DNA of 11,752 nt from Actinomycetota bacterium (GCA_020200675.1 JAIVIG010000355.1:1-11752), one strand, 5' to 3'; numbered from the stretch's first letter, positions 1 to 6,630 are shown. Numbers and translations are program-made. Notes: generated by a model not told the origin, from the letters alone.

Positions 1-57
1 CTCTTTCCTCCAAGAGCCGATCCGCTCGATTTGCCGCCGCTCCGCCTGGTTCATCAT
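1..57 (-). CDS. N-terminal start of an unidentified leftward gene (partial)
   Basis: On the reverse strand two tandem ATG codons (57-55 and 54-52) open a frame that stays open to the window edge, reading MMNQAERRQIERIGSWRKE. A good ribosome binding site (GAGGAG, about 5 bases before the first ATG) precedes it, which is the main support. The 19 visible residues are hydrophilic and charged and contain no recognisable motif, so no function can be given. The gene is divergent from the GNAT reading frame at 145, and the 87 bases between them contain an inverted repeat. A chance open frame of this length cannot be excluded. Confidence 0.45.
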   Translation of the reverse strand, partial: MMNQAERRQIERIGSWRKE

Positions 58-90
58 GCTCGCTCCTCGTTCACCGCCGACGCGAGACAG

Positions 91-110
91 CGTACATCTG
101 TTGATGTGCG
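91..110. promoter_or_regulatory. Inverted repeat in the divergent intergenic region, possible operator
   Basis: CGTACATC-TGTT-GATGTGCG is a palindrome with 8-base arms and one mismatch (T93 against G108). It lies between two divergent starts (57 reverse, 145 forward), where a regulator site would be expected. A TAGTAT at 115-120 could be a -10 element for the rightward gene, but no convincing -35 accompanies it. No regulator family is identified from the motif. Confidence 0.3.
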
Positions 111-144
111 GTTGTAGTATTAGGGGCCGGTCTAGCCTGCCGAG

Positions 145-459
145 ATGCCGGAGATCGGGATCAGGCCGGCCACGGAGGAGGACGTCCCGCTGATCCTCTC
201 CTTTGTCAGGGAGCTCGCCGGGTACGAACGCCTCTCGCACGAGGTCTCCGCCACCGAGGACCTACTCCGGTCTCATCTCTTCGGGGAGACGCGGAGTGCC
301 GAAGTGGTGATCGGACACCACGCAGACTCGCCCGCGGGCTTCGCGTTGTTCTTCCACAACTTCTCGACCTTTTTGGGTTGCCCCGGCATCTATCTGGAGG
401 ACCTCTACATCGAGCGCAGGTCGCTCATCGTCGCCAGCCGGTTTTTGAGTAGCTCGTAG
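145..459 (+). pseudogene. GNAT-family N-acetyltransferase, truncated before the acetyl-CoA loop
   Basis: The N-terminal half matches a GNAT acetyltransferase of the diamine/spermidine acetyltransferase-like type: IRPATEEDVPLILSFVREL at residues 6-24 (strand 1 and helix 1), then AGFALFFHNFSTF and GIYLEDLYI around residues 64-89 (strands 3 and 4). In this family the latter is normally followed at once by the R/Q-x-x-G-x-G/A loop that binds acetyl-CoA, and then by 50-70 more residues. Here, after YIERR, the sequence becomes RSLIVASRFLSSS and stops at 104 aa, against a usual 150-170. The acetyl-CoA loop, the catalytic region and the C-terminal strands are absent, and I do not find them in the next 250 bases in any frame. 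The ribosome binding site is weak. It is most likely an inactive remnant, broken at about base 420. Confidence 0.65.
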
Positions 460-671
460 GCACTATCTCGTTCTCTAGCCATGAAGCCATACTAGCACCC
501 TCGGTGGCGAGGACCTGCGCATCGGGGTAGAGGCGCCGGTGGCGGCGGAACCTTCTTCATGCGCGCGGACGGAGATAGAGAGCGAACTGGAGATTTAAAG
601 CTCTTTAGGGAACCAGCGGCTCGCCAGCCCGGCCAATGAGGAGAGCTACAAGCCGCACGAGGTCTGGTGAC
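421..671. other. Degenerate intergenic stretch after the GNAT break; no intact gene
   Basis: No intact gene is visible. Short open pieces are present in several frames. On the reverse strand one reads AYELLKNRLATMSD (within 482-421, starting at ATG 482) and another, overlapping it, reads YPDAQVLATEGASMASWLE. On the forward strand a frame ends in LASPANEESYKPHEVW before TGA at 668-670. These look like fragments of coding sequence, but I cannot assign any of them firmly. The stretch is best read as debris of an insertion or deletion that removed the C-terminal half of the GNAT gene. No transposase motif or terminal inverted repeat was recognised. Confidence 0.4.
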
Positions 672-691
672 CGGGTAGCCGTCGGGAAAGG

Positions 692-719
692 AGGGCCGGG
701 GCGTAGCAGCCCCGACCCT
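692..719 (-). terminator. GC-rich hairpin downstream of the beta-helix gene
   Basis: Arms at 692-702 and 709-719 pair over 11 positions with one C/A mismatch and a 6-base loop (GTAGCA). It lies about 30 bases past the stop codon of the leftward gene at 752, which suits a transcription terminator. The T tract after the stem on that strand is poor (CCTCCTTTCC), as is common in GC-rich actinobacteria. It could also stop transcription arriving from the GNAT side. Confidence 0.55.
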
Positions 720-751
720 TGTAGCTGGCCTACTTCTCCTGCCTGTTGCCC

Positions 752-2695
752 TCAGCTAATCCCGGTCGTGAAGGTCCAGTAGTAGTTCTGGACCAGCGCG
801 TTGCCTGCCTTGTCCTTGGCCCCGGTGCTAATAACCACCAGGTGTCTCCTGCTGGGGGCTAACAGGGTCTCAGACGTCCCGTAAGGGTTAAGCGTAACCG
901 TCTTGGTCGCCCCATCATAGCTCACCTCGGCGCTCACGGGCACCCACCTCCACACTCTCCGGACCTTCCCGTGGCGCCTGATCTTCTTCCTGACCCGCTG
1001 GTACACCTTGGCCGTAGAGGCCGTGAGCGTGTCCGGGTCCATCTCCTCTGAGAAGGTGGCCGTGGGGCTTATATTGCGCGCTACACTCGTCGCTCCGGCA
1101 GTCGGCGTCGTGCCACTGACGGTGGGCGCGGTGGTGCCCACCACATCCACGGCTCTGGAGAACTCGGAGGTGTTGCCGTTGCGGGTGGCTGTGGCCGTGA
1201 CGACCTGCCCTCCTGCGAGCGGCGTGGTGGTGGCGAAGTCGAAGCTGGCGTCGCCGTTGGAGTCGGTGGTCACGAGGGTCTCGCCTACCAGGGTCCTACC
1301 TTCGCCGAAGCCGGAGGGATCGGCGGTGGGGCTGCCGAAGAACTGGAGGGTAAAGGCACCAGCGTTGGGGATGGAGTTGAGAGTGCCCTTGATGGTGGTC
1401 TGTCCGGAGGAGGACGTGACGGAGGTTATGACGGGGTAGTTCTGGAGGGTGTTGGGACCGGTGTCGGGGTCCTTGGGATCGTTAGCCGTGACGCCGTCGG
1501 CGCCGAGGTCTATGCCGAGTGCTCCGTTGGAGTGGATGGAGTTGGAGAGGATGCGGTTGCCAAAGGTATTGGAAATGTCCACGCCGTCGTCATCGTTGCC
1601 GGAGATTATGTTGCGCGCCCCGGCTTCCGTACCCCCGATGGTGTTGTTGGGCGCGCCATCGCCATCGATATCCACGCCGTCCTCGTCGTTGCCCAGGTTG
1701 GCGGTTCCGGAGGCGTCGGTGCCTACGTAGTTGCCCATAACATTGTTGTTCCCGGAACTCCCAGAATCGGTGCCGGAGATGGTGACGCCATCGTTGCCGT
1801 TCCCGGAGATGATGTTGTGGGCAGTGGCGGAGGTGCCTCCCACCACGTTGGTCGCCGCGTTAAGCAAAGTCACGCCGTCCTCGCCGTTGCCCAGGTCGGC
1901 GGTTCCGTTAGCGTCGGTGCCGATGTAGTTGCCCTCGATGCGGTTGGCGCCCAAGCCATCGACGAAAACGCCGTCAAGGGTGTTTCCGGAGATGGTGTTG
2001 CGGGCAGCGGCGGAGGTGCCTCCCACCACGTTGCCCGCCGCGTCAACGATCTGCACGCCGGCCCTGGAGTTGCCCAGGTCGGCGGTTCCGGAGGCGTCGG
2101 TGCCGATGTAGTTGCCTTCGATCTTGTTGTTCCCCAAAGTCGAGAGCCCGGCGCCGGAGATGGTGACGCCGTAACCGAAGCGGTTGATGATCAGACCCTT
2201 CACCACGCTGTCCCGGCTGGTGATCCGGAGCCCAATCGCCCCTAATACGGCGTTCGCCCCGCTAAGCTCGATCTTCAGCGCCGCGTCGGTGCCGGTGTCG
2301 AGCGTATTTGGGCTCGCGCCCGGCTCGCTGTAGCCGTCGATGGTCACCGCTTCGGTTATGTCCGGCAAAGCAGCCATCGGAGAGATGGTCTTTACCCCGC
2401 TACCCCCGATATTGAAGCTAATGGTGTCCGCGGCAGTAGTGGCGTTAGCCTCCTCTATGGCCGCCCTCAAGGTACACTCGGGCTCGGTCCCGACTTGGAA
2501 GGGCGCCGTGTTACAAAAGCCATTTCCGCGGCTCTGATCCCCGGCATCCCCCGTCGAGTTGACGGCGAAGGTTTCGGCGTGGGCGAGGCGGCTGTCGAAG
2601 AAGAACGCCAACCAAACCACGACAAAGAACGCGAGCACCGCCGCCGCCCTCGTCGTCGCCGTCGTGGGGAGCAGGGGAACCGCACCTAGTTTCAT
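752..2695 (-). CDS. Secreted right-handed parallel beta-helix protein with C-terminal Ig-like domain
   Basis: This is a predicted secreted or surface protein of 647 aa. Residues 1-40 form a signal peptide with a hydrophobic core (AAAVLAFFVVVWLAFFF) and a likely cut after AHA-40. Residues 61-84 carry the CSLREAI-type motif (C74-TLRAAIEEAN), common at the start of extracellular beta-helix proteins; C61 and C74 may form a disulfide. Residues about 100-390 are Gly/Asn/Asp-rich coils, with GNYIGTDASGTADLGN and close copies at 194-209, 255-270 and 321-336, plus repeated NVVGGTS and IISGN steps. A beta-sandwich module beginning LQNYPVITSV follows. From about residue 521 comes a bacterial Ig-like (Big_5-type) domain ending WTFTTGIS. 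No LPXTG motif or C-terminal membrane anchor is seen, so attachment is unknown. The ATG at 2695 is chosen because it opens the signal peptide; its ribosome binding site is weak. Ligand or substrate is unknown: such folds serve as adhesins, polysaccharide lyases or wall proteins, and no catalytic residues are evident. Confidence 0.85.
   Translation of the reverse strand: MKLGAVPLLPTTATTRAAAVLAFFVVVWLAFFFDSRLAHAETFAVNSTGDAGDQSRGNGFCNTAPFQVGTEPECTLRAAIEEANATTAADTISFNIGGSGVKTISPMAALPDITEAVTIDGYSEPGASPNTLDTGTDAALKIELSGANAVLGAIGLRITSRDSVVKGLIINRFGYGVTISGAGLSTLGNNKIEGNYIGTDASGTADLGNSRAGVQIVDAAGNVVGGTSAAARNTISGNTLDGVFVDGLGANRIEGNYIGTDANGTADLGNGEDGVTLLNAATNVVGGTSATAHNIISGNGNDGVTISGTDSGSSGNNNVMGNYVGTDASGTANLGNDEDGVDIDGDGAPNNTIGGTEAGARNIISGNDDDGVDISNTFGNRILSNSIHSNGALGIDLGADGVTANDPKDPDTGPNTLQNYPVITSVTSSSGQTTIKGTLNSIPNAGAFTLQFFGSPTADPSGFGEGRTLVGETLVTTDSNGDASFDFATTTPLAGGQVVTATATRNGNTSEFSRAVDVVGTTAPTVSGTTPTAGATSVARNISPTATFSEEMDPDTLTASTAKVYQRVRKKIRRHGKVRRVWRWVPVSAEVSYDGATKTVTLNPYGTSETLLAPSRRHLVVISTGAKDKAGNALVQNYYWTFTTGIS
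1688..2116 (-). repeat. Three coding repeats of the beta-helix unit
   Basis: A 48-base unit encoding GNY-[IV]-GTDA-[SN]-GTA-[DN]-LGN recurs at 2069-2116, 1886-1933 and 1688-1735, with periods of 183 and 198 bases (61 and 66 codons). The copies are highly similar at DNA level, pointing to expansion by duplication within the gene. This internal repetition also explains the long but spurious open frames on the opposite strand here. Confidence 0.8.
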
Positions 2696-2756
2696 ACGTG
2701 TACCCGCCTTCGTTGCTATCGCTACTAACTCTTACTACAAGCACTATAGCGGGCGC

Positions 2757-2778
2757 CTCTTACCTGGCTCTTACCTGG
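2757..2778. repeat. Perfect 11-bp tandem duplication over a stop codon
   Basis: CTCTTACCTGG occurs twice back to back (2757-2767 and 2768-2778). On the reverse strand the upstream copy, together with the base that follows it, supplies the last codon and the TAA stop of the large regulator gene. The other copy lies in the 75-base gap before the beta-helix gene. Confidence 0.9.
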
Positions 2779-5700
2779 AACTAGGAGGAGGGGGGATCTG
2801 GGTCCTGGAACGCAGCCCCAGCTTGTTCAGGATCTTACGGACGTGGGCTGCTACCGTGTGCTCGGAGATCGAAAGCTCCGAGGCGATTTGGCGATTGGAA
2901 AGCCCCCGTCCGGCTAGGAGCGCAACCTCTCGCTCGCGACTGGTGAGCGCGTCTTGCAACACGCTGCCTTGGGTTTGCTCAGAGGGTGTTGTGGGCAGCG
3001 CCGATTCTTCCTCAGGCGCTTCACGCGAGAGTGCATACTCGATGGCCTGCTCTGGGGACATGGCCTGCCCTTCGGAGAAGGCCGTCTCGAAGGCTGCTTC
3101 GCCCAAAGCCCCGCGCGTGGTGGCGAGGAAGCCTTCGTAGTCGTAGTTGAGCTGTTTTAGTGGTTGGACGGGATGGCCGATGGCCTTCCGCAGGGCCTCG
3201 GCCGCTCCGAACAGGCGCGCCGCGCGGGCCGGTTGGCCTCGTAGGACGGCTACTCCCGCAACCCCGATCAGGCTGTAGAAGGTGCCTATTTTGTCCTTCA
3301 GCTGCCGCAAGAGGCGCAGGGTCTCCTCGAACGCTCGCGCCGCCCGCCCGGCATCGCCCCGGCCCACCGCGCCTATCCCCATGATGGTGAGGCATTGGGC
3401 GCAGGTCCGGACGTCCCCTGCCTCCCGGAACAGGGCCAGGGCCTCCTCAATCCGAACCACCACCTGCTCGTAATCCTCCCCGACAATGGCCATCATCCCC
3501 ACCGTTAGGTGCAGGTGGGCGGCGGCCCACCGGTCCTCCAAGGGTTCCTCCAACAGCGCTTCGGCTTCTTCGCGGAGCGTCGTTATCCGGCCGAGATTTG
3601 CCAAAACCCCCGTCGTGTGTGCCAGGTAGTTGATCGAGATCGCCTGTCCTGATTGGTCTCCTAGCTCTTTGAAGAGGGCCAGGGCTTCTTCGAGCATCGC
3701 TATGGCTTGTGGATCGAGATGATAGATGGCTATGAAGCCGGCTTCGTTGAGGGCCTTAGCCCGCAGGGACGCCGGCACCGCGCCGCTTTTGGCAAGCCCC
3801 TTTTCCAGCCACTCGCGCCCCTCGCTCGGGCCGCGGTGGCCCCAGAACCGTCCCAGCGCGGCCGCCAGCCGCAAGCCCATCCGCGCGCGCTCTTCGGGCT
3901 CCGCGCCCTCTTCGTCCAGGAACCAGGAGAGAGCGGCCCGCAGGTTGCCGTACTCCGTCGTTAGCCGCTCCAGCCACGCTACCTGCTCGATCCCGACTAA
4001 CTCGGGCTCCGCCGCTTCGACCAGCGCCAGATAATACCTCGCGTGCCGCTCTCGGACTTGCTCTGTCTCTGGGACCGTGGGCGTCCCGACCGCATTACCC
4101 AGCTTCTCCCACCCGTACTGCCTGACCGGCTCCAGCATCCTGTAGCGCGGCGCGCCGTCCCCGCTTGCCTCGGCGGCCACCAACGACTTGTCCACCAGCC
4201 TGCCGAGAAGGTCCAGGATTTCGTCTTCCTCGATGCCGCCTCGCGCCCCTGGCTCCGTTCCTATCGCTTCGGCAGCCTCCAGGGTCCAACCACCGGCGAA
4301 CACCGACAGCCGCCCGAACAGCGCCCGCTCGGGCTCGCTCAAGAGCTCGTAGCTCCAGCTAAGGGTCGCCTTGAGCGTCCGGTGTCGCGGAGCTGCCGTG
4401 CGGCTGCCCGTGGTAAGGAGCCCCAACGAATCCTCCAGCCTCTCGGCGATCTGCTCCACCGCCAGAGCCGTCATCCGCGCCGTCGCGAGCTCTATGGCGA
4501 GAGGTATGCCGTCCAGTCTCTGACATACTTTGACCACCGCCCGGGCGTTCTCGGGCGTCAGGACGAACGTGGGAAGCCGGGATCGGGCACGTTCTAAGAA
4601 CAGTTGCACCGCCTCGTACTGCGCCAGGCGCTGGGTGGCAGGCAGGCGCCCTGCATCGGGCACCGTGAGGGAGGGCACCAACCAGTTGACTTCGCCCGCA
4701 ACCTCCAAAGCCTCCCGGCTGGTGGCCAGGACGCGTAAGTGCTCGCAGGAACGTAAGAGCGCATCCACGAGCCGGGCGCAGGCTTCGATCAGGTGCTCGC
4801 AGTTGTCCAGGACCAGCAGCATCCGCCTGGAACCTATGGCGTCCACGAGCGCGGCGGTGAGCGGGAGATCCGGTCGCTCTCGTACCCCCAAAGCCGCGGC
4901 CACCGCGTTCGGCACCAGCGCCGGGTCCGAGAGCGACGCCAGCTCCACGAGCCACACCCCACCCGGGTAGGCGCCCACGAGGTCTTTGGCCACCTCCAAG
5001 GCGAGCCGCGTCTTGCCGCAACCGCCGGCGCCCGTGAGGGTCAGGAGCCGGGTCATGGCCAACGCGCGCTTTAGCTCGACCAACTCGCGCTCTCTCCCGA
5101 CAAAGCTGGTCCTGGCCGCGGGCAGGTTGTGCTGGCGGGCTCTCTCGGCATCCTCCGTCGGACGCTCTCCGGGCGGATGGGTAGGCGAGAACCGGTTCGC
5201 CAGGATCTCCTCGTGGAGGCGCCGGCTGGCTACGTTGGGCTCCCTGTCAAGCTCCCGTCGGAGGTCTTCCCGGAGCCGCTCGTACTGCTTGAGAGCTTCA
5301 TCCCGCCGCCCGGTGAGGGCGTAAAGGCGCACGAGCCCGGCGTGCGCCGCTTCGTGGGCCGGCTCCTCGGCCACCACCTTCCTCAACGCCTCGATCGCCG
5401 GCTCGTAGTTCTCGCGCTCCTTGTGCAGTCCGGCGATCTCCAGGAGCAGCGAGAGGTACGTCTGGCGCAATCCTTCCCGCCGGTCCTCCGCCCAAGCCTC
5501 GTAGCGGTCCCCCGGCAAGAGCTCTCCCGCGTACAGGTCCAGAGCCGCCCGGCAGGCCGCCGGGTCGCGGGCGCGTCTTGCCGTGGCCGCGGTCTCCTCG
5601 AAGACCTCCGCGTCCACCCACAGGGAGCCCTCCGGGCACAGTTCGATCTGCTCGTCCCCGAGACGCAGGTAGCGGGAATCGGCGGCCGGAGTTTGGGGTT

Positions 5701-6007
5701 CGAGGGCGTGACGGGCGGAGTGGAGCGTGCGGTGCAGGTTGTTGGTAGCCGCCTCGGCTTCGAGATCCGGCCAGAGCAGGTCCATCACCTGCTCGCGGTG
5801 CATCTTGTGGTCAGGCGCCAGGGCGAGCAGCTTTACCAGGCTGGCTGCTTTCTTGAGCCGCCACCGGTTCTCCTCGACTGTCCTGGACCCCACCGAGACC
5901 CGGAAGCCGCCGAGCAGCCAGACGCGGACCGTCTCCGGCACCCCAACCCCTCCCGAGGTACCCCGAGGCTCGTGCTCGTCCTGAACCGCTCCCCAAAGGT
6001 GCGTCAT
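2771..6007 (-). CDS. SARP/BTAD - NB-ARC ATPase - TPR - LuxR transcriptional regulator
   Basis: This is a very large signal-transduction ATPase and transcription activator. Numbering is from ATG 6007 (1078 aa). In order: an OmpR/SARP-type winged helix at about 27-105 (WLLGGFRVSVG, then LWPDLEAEAATNNLHRTLH); a BTAD helical domain at about 130-270; an NB-ARC/STAND ATPase with Walker A GAGGCGKT at 326-333, Walker B LLVLDN at 397-402, TSRE at 429-432 and GIPLAIELA at 500-508; TPR-like helices at about 650-985; and a LuxR/GerE helix-turn-helix at 1020-1070 (LTSREREVALLAGRGLSNRQ). STAND proteins of this kind switch on nucleotide exchange and oligomerise when a signal reaches the TPR part; the signal is unknown here. 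A GTG at 5941 (V23) with a strong ribosome binding site, just before the winged helix, is the more likely start (1056 aa). The beta-helix gene follows 75 bases downstream on the same strand. Confidence 0.9.
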   Translation of the reverse strand: MTHLWGAVQDEHEPRGTSGGVGVPETVRVWLLGGFRVSVGSRTVEENRWRLKKAASLVKLLALAPDHKMHREQVMDLLWPDLEAEAATNNLHRTLHSARHALEPQTPAADSRYLRLGDEQIELCPEGSLWVDAEVFEETAATARRARDPAACRAALDLYAGELLPGDRYEAWAEDRREGLRQTYLSLLLEIAGLHKERENYEPAIEALRKVVAEEPAHEAAHAGLVRLYALTGRRDEALKQYERLREDLRRELDREPNVASRRLHEEILANRFSPTHPPGERPTEDAERARQHNLPAARTSFVGRERELVELKRALAMTRLLTLTGAGGCGKTRLALEVAKDLVGAYPGGVWLVELASLSDPALVPNAVAAALGVRERPDLPLTAALVDAIGSRRMLLVLDNCEHLIEACARLVDALLRSCEHLRVLATSREALEVAGEVNWLVPSLTVPDAGRLPATQRLAQYEAVQLFLERARSRLPTFVLTPENARAVVKVCQRLDGIPLAIELATARMTALAVEQIAERLEDSLGLLTTGSRTAAPRHRTLKATLSWSYELLSEPERALFGRLSVFAGGWTLEAAEAIGTEPGARGGIEEDEILDLLGRLVDKSLVAAEASGDGAPRYRMLEPVRQYGWEKLGNAVGTPTVPETEQVRERHARYYLALVEAAEPELVGIEQVAWLERLTTEYGNLRAALSWFLDEEGAEPEERARMGLRLAAALGRFWGHRGPSEGREWLEKGLAKSGAVPASLRAKALNEAGFIAIYHLDPQAIAMLEEALALFKELGDQSGQAISINYLAHTTGVLANLGRITTLREEAEALLEEPLEDRWAAAHLHLTVGMMAIVGEDYEQVVVRIEEALALFREAGDVRTCAQCLTIMGIGAVGRGDAGRAARAFEETLRLLRQLKDKIGTFYSLIGVAGVAVLRGQPARAARLFGAAEALRKAIGHPVQPLKQLNYDYEGFLATTRGALGEAAFETAFSEGQAMSPEQAIEYALSREAPEEESALPTTPSEQTQGSVLQDALTSREREVALLAGRGLSNRQIASELSISEHTVAAHVRKILNKLGLRSRTQIPPPPSSR
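5947..5954 (-). promoter_or_regulatory. Ribosome binding site supporting a GTG start at 5941
   Basis: GGGAGGGG on the reverse strand ends 5 bases before GTG at 5941-5939. The ATG at 6007 has no comparable purine-rich site before it. Starting at 5941 leaves four residues before the winged-helix sequence VRVWLLGGF, which is typical for SARP proteins. Confidence 0.6.
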
Positions 6008-6080
6008 CTGCTCGGTGCCCTATCGCCTCGCAACTGGGTCGTCTCTCTCCCAGCGCCCACACGCCCACCTTACTACCTGG

Positions 6081-6110
6081 ATTAATGACCGATAGTTACG
6101 AAGATGTCAA
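6081..6110 (-). promoter_or_regulatory. Promoter candidate for the large regulator gene
   Basis: On the reverse strand a perfect TTGACA (6110-6105) is followed after 18 bases by ATTAAT (6086-6081), matching four of six bases of TATAAT. Transcription would begin near 6074, giving a leader of roughly 65 bases to the ATG at 6007 or 130 bases to the GTG at 5941. The nearby rightward gene at 6293 would be divergent from it. Confidence 0.5.
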
Positions 6111-6292
6111 TAGCCGGGAGCGACACTTTTCGGAAGTAGCGCAGAACGCTTGGGTTGCGAATCGCGTGACGGGGGAGGCGCTGGACGCCTGGGCTGATCA
6201 CCGCGCAGACGCCGTTCTGCCCTGTACTGTACGTTTCCGACTCGCTACACTGGGGAAGGGTAGGTGAAGCACCATCGGAAAGGGTAGAGAGC
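6111..6292. other. Intergenic region between divergent regulator and small gene
   Basis: No convincing gene lies here. An inverted pair GCAGAACG (6141-6148) and CGTTCTGC (6213-6220) encloses a smaller hairpin AGGCG-CTGGA-CGCCT (6176-6190). A weak -10-like TACACT (6246-6251) could serve the rightward small gene, but no good -35 is seen. A 60-codon frame starting at ATG 6085 crosses the region without a ribosome binding site and is not supported. Confidence 0.35.
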
Positions 6293-6630
6293 ATGAGCGA
6301 AGAGAGACAGAGCTTCTGGGATAGGATCTTCTTCGGCGACCGGGACGGTTCGGAGCGCGAGCGCAAGGTCCGCGAGTACATCATCCACCGCGTTAGTGAC
6401 GGGGCGCACTTGAGGGACGTGTTGCAGGAGGAGTACGTGCGCCGCAACGCCTCCCCCCAGGCCTGAGGGACGTGTTGCAGGAGGAGTACGTGCGCCGCAA
6501 CGCCTCCCCCCAGGAGATCGAACGCATCCTCGAAAACCCCGAGCTGATCGAGGCAGCCCACGAGCAGCTGCGCAACGACTTCTCCTCGGGCGAGCTCGAC
6601 CCGAAAGCGCCGCCGAGCGGCGCCCGGTAA
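6293..6630 (+). pseudogene. Small charged protein gene, frameshifted by a tandem duplication
   Basis: The ATG at 6293 opens MSEERQSFWDRIFFGDRDGS and continues through HLRDVLQEEYVRRNASPQ. It then meets a second copy of the preceding 50 bases. Because the period is 53 bases (not a multiple of three), translation stops at TGA 6464-6466 after 57 aa. The remaining frame (from 6463) reads on after the second ASPQ as EIERILENPELIEAAHEQLR and ends at TAA 6628-6630. Removing one 53-base unit restores a single 94-aa frame with no other defect. I do not recognise the family; it is a hydrophilic, helix-rich, probably cytoplasmic protein. The ribosome binding site is modest (AAAGGG/AGAGAG). The gene is either a recent true pseudogene or a split gene; an assembly artefact is also possible. 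Confidence 0.8.
6411..6513 (+). repeat. 50-bp perfect direct repeat, period 53
   Basis: Bases 6411-6460 and 6464-6513 are identical (both begin TGAGGGACGT and end CTCCCCCCAG) and are separated by the three bases GCC. The perfect identity suggests a recent event. The flanking bases differ (T at 6410, C at 6463), so the repeat ends exactly there on the left. Confidence 0.95.

Noticed and set aside
1532..2245. 237-codon forward frame with Val/Gly/Ala-rich repeats
   Set aside because: It is the opposite-strand reading of the repetitive beta-helix gene; its repeats simply mirror that gene's repeats, and the beta-helix reading has a signal peptide and known domains.
5129..6085. 318-codon forward frame opposite the regulator N-terminus
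   Set aside because: Antisense to clear winged-helix and BTAD domains; arginine- and leucine-rich with no family features.
6085..6267. 60-codon forward frame starting at ATG 6085
   Set aside because: No ribosome binding site, overlaps the regulator promoter candidate, and no recognisable motif. It could be a tiny gene, but nothing supports it beyond being open.
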